A model generated the notes under the pieces. The model saw only the letters and a list, made by a program, of their open reading frames with translations, ran no database searches and was not told the origin of the DNA. 64,000 nt of DNA from Nodularia sp. LEGE 06071 (GTDB lineage: Bacteria; Cyanobacteriota; Cyanobacteriia; Cyanobacteriales; Nostocaceae): assembly GCF_015207755.1 (NCBI RefSeq), contig NZ_JADEWH010000008.1:1-64000 (forward strand). The letters are read 5' to 3'. Below, in pieces: positions 61,463 through 64,000 of the stretch. The position numbers were made by a program, and so were the translations under genes. The number at the start of each line of letters is the position of its first letter. The stretch's first letter is position 1.

Positions 61463-62755
61463 TTAAAAATCATCATTGTAACTTTTCATAGCTTTAGGGT
61501 CAGGAGCAAAAGCTAACCACAAAGGAAATTGCAGCATTGCTAAACTGATTTGCTCTTCCGAATCATCAATGATAATTAAAGGTAATTGATTAGCCTTCAC
61601 TAACCGGTCTGCTTTTTGAGCCAAAGCTTCAGCTGTTTCAAACAAAGCCACACCTCTATCCGGGCCAAAATCTGGACGCGCAATTCCTAAGCAGTCCTGC
61701 AAACCACGCCGCCATTCACCCAAACGTTCTGGTGAATTAGCTAAAACCAAAGTGCGGATGCGATCGCCATACAATCTGTGTAATATCGAAGCCACAGCCG
61801 AAGCAATCAGAATATTCTGCAAGCGACTACCCATACTCCGCAAAGCACCCCGTCCCCCTTGGCTGAAGAACCAATCAGAAACTCGTTCCGCGTGGATAGG
61901 TTCAAAAGTCCGGCGCAGCTGCCAAGGCGGTCCATAATAATCTGGTTTGCTGCGATATTGGTCAATCAGGCGGCGAATTTTATTTGTAGTATCTTGAAAC
62001 TGCTGTTGGGCAAATTGGGGTGTTCCTGGCTGTTCTTGGGCTGGTTTCACCTCTTTGGCGACTGGTTTTGCTCGTTCTACTACAACTGGTGGTGTCAGTT
62101 GCAATTGCTCTGCTGACATAGCCAAATCCTGTAAGCTACCAGTGAGATAGTCTTTAAAGCCCTGCACCCTAATTGCTAAATCTTGGGATGTTCCCGCAAA
62201 AGTGGTTCGCATTTCATTCCGAATGCGTTCTTGGCGGCGTTCTAGCTGTTCTACAGAAATTTGCAGTGCTTGTTTGCGTTGTTCTAGCTGCACCAGCGAC
62301 TCTTGTACAAGTTTTACCAGAGAGGTTTGAGTTTCACTTAGTTGTTCCTGAAGCGTTTTGTAACTCACTTCTAGCTTGGCTATTTCTGCCTTCAGCACTG
62401 CTTCTGTGCGTTGTAACTCTGCAACTCTTTCCTCCTCTGGGATGGAGAGCGCATTCTCTGGTGACTCTAACTCCAGTACAGGAGTTTCTGCTTCTAACTC
62501 TACAGCGGCAAATTCAACAGTTGACTCTTCGGTGAACTCAATTGCAGAATCTACCACTTCTGCATTAGCAATAATTGGCTCAAGATTGGAATTATTTGGT
62601 TGTGTATCAGTTGATGAAGTTGGCGTTTCTGCTTCCAGGACTGACTCTACAGATGAGTTTTCTGGTTTTTCCCGCGTTGGGTTTTCTGCTTCTATTTGTT
62701 CCAACCACTCATCAATCTGTTCTGGGGTTTGAGATTCCTCTGGGTTCATAAACAA
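61463..62755 (-). CDS. DUF3086-domain protein with coiled coil
   Basis: Function not established. The N-terminal 100 residues are acidic and Ser/Thr/Glu-rich. A coiled coil (about 108-190) reads RTEAVLKAEIAKLEVSYKTL and continues with EQRKQALQISVEQLERRQER. The C-terminal DUF3086 region includes LIDQYRSKPDYYGPPWQLRR, SQGGRGALRSMGSRLQNILI, YGDRIRTLVLANSPERLGEW and CLGIARPDFGPDRGVALFE. This family is, as far as I know, confined to cyanobacteria. Start at the first ATG of MFMNPEE; the third residue is an alternative. Confidence 0.85.
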   Translation of the reverse strand: MFMNPEESQTPEQIDEWLEQIEAENPTREKPENSSVESVLEAETPTSSTDTQPNNSNLEPIIANAEVVDSAIEFTEESTVEFAAVELEAETPVLELESPENALSIPEEERVAELQRTEAVLKAEIAKLEVSYKTLQEQLSETQTSLVKLVQESLVQLEQRKQALQISVEQLERRQERIRNEMRTTFAGTSQDLAIRVQGFKDYLTGSLQDLAMSAEQLQLTPPVVVERAKPVAKEVKPAQEQPGTPQFAQQQFQDTTNKIRRLIDQYRSKPDYYGPPWQLRRTFEPIHAERVSDWFFSQGGRGALRSMGSRLQNILIASAVASILHRLYGDRIRTLVLANSPERLGEWRRGLQDCLGIARPDFGPDRGVALFETAEALAQKADRLVKANQLPLIIIDDSEEQISLAMLQFPLWLAFAPDPKAMKSYNDDF

Positions 62756-62855
62756 TAATGCAATTCCTATGATGCGAATAAATAACTTTCACAAAATATA
62801 GTCTAAATTCAAAACCACTCCGCACCGGCTACGCTAACAGAACTTAGAACCACAC

Positions 62856-63251
62856 TCATATACGTGGACAACGTTCTTCTAGGCAAGATTTTAGGGCTTT
62901 GGGGTCAAACAAAATCGGTAAAAAGTGAATGCTGTTAACTTCCTTAAAATAAAATAGGATGGGAATTCTATTCCAGAATATCCGCCAATTTTGCCATTCC
63001 TGGTAGGGAAAGCTGCGAAGTAATTTTTCGCCTCGGTAAATATCTAAGTCTGTAGCAGTAAAGTGTAACCGTATTGTCAGAGTTTGAATTAAAAGAAATA
63101 AACCCAACAATGCAATTACTACTCCTACCCAAAGCTGCACTACCAGTAGTGGAATAGCAGCAATCAGCAACACGATAGGGATATTGTAACTAGGCTGGAG
63201 TTCCACAGTTGATGTGGAATTAGGCGCAAATGAACTTGTCACAGTTTCCAA
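62856..63251 (-). CDS. DUF3119-family membrane protein
   Basis: 131 residues with two close membrane segments (about 23-58), then a soluble part with DIYRGEKLLRSFPYQEWQNW and a C-terminal VNSIHFLPILFDPKALKSCL. The segment reads like the DUF3119 family, conserved in cyanobacteria and plastids, of unknown function. It lies between the MlaE-type permease gene and the DUF3086 gene on the same strand. Confidence 0.8.
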   Translation of the reverse strand: METVTSSFAPNSTSTVELQPSYNIPIVLLIAAIPLLVVQLWVGVVIALLGLFLLIQTLTIRLHFTATDLDIYRGEKLLRSFPYQEWQNWRIFWNRIPILFYFKEVNSIHFLPILFDPKALKSCLEERCPRI

Positions 63252-63308
63252 TCCTGTTTTTTAGTAGACATCTATCTTATTTTACGAGTTCGGGGTTCCT
63301 AGTAGAAA

Positions 63309-63345
63309 ACTCCCCACTCCCTACTCCCTACTCCCTACTCCCCAG
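63309..63345. repeat. CTCCCTACTCCC-type low-complexity repeat
   Basis: Tandem CCCTACT units between the MlaE permease stop and the DUF3119 gene, of the type seen elsewhere in the window. Confidence 0.7.
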
Positions 63346-63347
63346 TT

Positions 63348-64000
63348 TTAAAACCCTTGCAGCAATGCACCCCCTGTTCCCTGAAACATTAACCATGAAA
63401 GAAAGAAGTTGCTGGTAAATATAATCAGCAAGGAAGTAACAACAGCTGTTGTGGTTGATTGTCCCACTCCTTTAGCTCCTCCCTTCGTAGTCAAACCCCA
63501 ACTGCAACCAATCACGGCGATTAACAAGCCAAAGCAACAGGCCTTAATTAAGGCGCTGAGAATGTCCCAAATGCCGACCAAGTTACGAGCCGAGTCTAGA
63601 AATACCGTATCAGCAATACCATAGATATTCGTCGCAATAATTAATCCCCCTAAAATTCCTGTGATCAAAGACAGAAGGGTTAAAATCGGCAGCATTAAGC
63701 AGCAAGCAAGGACGCGAGGGATAACGAGGTAATCAATGGGATCAGTTTTTAAGATAAATAAAGCATCGATTTGCTCGGTTACCCGCATAGTGCCTATTTC
63801 GGCTGCAAAGGCAGAACCAACTCTTCCCGCCAAAACTACTGCGGTGAGGACGGGTGATAATTCTCGTGTCAATGCTACCGCCAGCACTCCGCCCACGAGA
63901 TTAGTAGCGCCAAAGTTAATAAACTCCCGCGCTACCTGAATGGTAAACACTGCGCCCACAAAAACAGCCGTTAACAGGGCAATAAATAGGGAATCTGGGC
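63348..64000 (-). CDS. mlaE: MlaE-family ABC lipid-transport permease (5' end cut)
   Basis: Inner-membrane permease of the MlaE/TGD1 lipid-transport ABC family. The frame is open to the right edge with PDSLFIALLTAVFVGAVFTI then QVARE, a family segment. Conserved parts: LTRELSPVLTAVVLAGRVGS with AFAAEIGTMRVTEQIDAL (the MlaE signature), PIDYLVIPRVLACCLMLPIL and KACCFGLLIAVIGCSWGLTT. About 217 residues visible; 35-45 are missing at the N-terminus. In cyanobacteria and plastids it is thought to work in lipid transfer between membranes. Confidence 0.94.
   Translation of the reverse strand, partial: PDSLFIALLTAVFVGAVFTIQVAREFINFGATNLVGGVLAVALTRELSPVLTAVVLAGRVGSAFAAEIGTMRVTEQIDALFILKTDPIDYLVIPRVLACCLMLPILTLLSLITGILGGLIIATNIYGIADTVFLDSARNLVGIWDILSALIKACCFGLLIAVIGCSWGLTTKGGAKGVGQSTTTAVVTSLLIIFTSNFFLSWLMFQGTGGALLQGF

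Overview
The window is chromosomal DNA from a filamentous, probably heterocyst-forming cyanobacterium of the Nostoc/Anabaena kind. The signs are the start of psbD beside a divergent ycf4, a CcbP-type calcium-binding protein, Vipp1, a cyanobacterial menD/menB pair, DUF3086 and DUF3119 proteins, very frequent GCGATCGC (HIP1) octamers, heptanucleotide tandem repeats of the AGTCAAA type, and many short palindromic dispersed repeats. No rRNA, tRNA, CRISPR array or complete insertion sequence was recognised.

Layout. 1-4.4 kb: psbD (partial), ycf4, a cyclophilin lipoprotein, a KAS-II-like synthase, a HepT/MntA toxin-antitoxin pair and the broken 5' end of a Ser/Thr kinase gene. 4.6-12 kb: a folate/biopterin transporter, gdhA behind a textbook NtcA promoter, a nucleoside-salvage group (nucleoside hydrolase, cytosine-deaminase-like enzyme, ribokinase), a Uma2 nuclease, ccbP and a sugar O-acetyltransferase. 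12-20 kb: an orphan sensor kinase, a patatin with a phage-like inserted segment, folB, menD and menB with an Rpn-type nuclease gene between them. 20-34.8 kb: housekeeping genes: a DUF721/DciA-like protein, a single-pass membrane protein, tandem PspA and Vipp1, a thioredoxin, an LL-DAP-type aminotransferase, a PEP-CTERM protein, uvrC, rlmN, an FKBP isomerase, dnaB and rplI.

34.9-42.7 kb is an accessory surface-polysaccharide or glycosylation locus, all on the minus strand: GT2, GT4, an ABC exporter whose C-terminus carries a histidine-kinase-like dimerisation segment without its His, a GT10 fucosyltransferase-like protein and two tandem nucleotide-sugar transferases. 43-51.7 kb is a detoxification and efflux region: gloB, a GST, a thioesterase and a TetR regulator, with matching AGACC-N4-GGTCT operators before tetR, the thioesterase and the GST, followed by an RND adaptor and pump. 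52-64 kb holds a secreted methyltransferase-like protein, a metallophosphoesterase, a UbiH-type hydroxylase, a Slt70-like lytic transglycosylase, tatC-csaA, and a lipid/envelope group (plsY, DUF3086, DUF3119, MlaE permease cut by the window end).

The points most worth following up are the exporter-pseudokinase fusion, the patatin insertion, the three-site TetR regulon, the NtcA promoter of gdhA, and the decayed kinase gene abutting the toxin-antitoxin pair. No wholly new system was demonstrated. Everything here was read by eye, without similarity searches.
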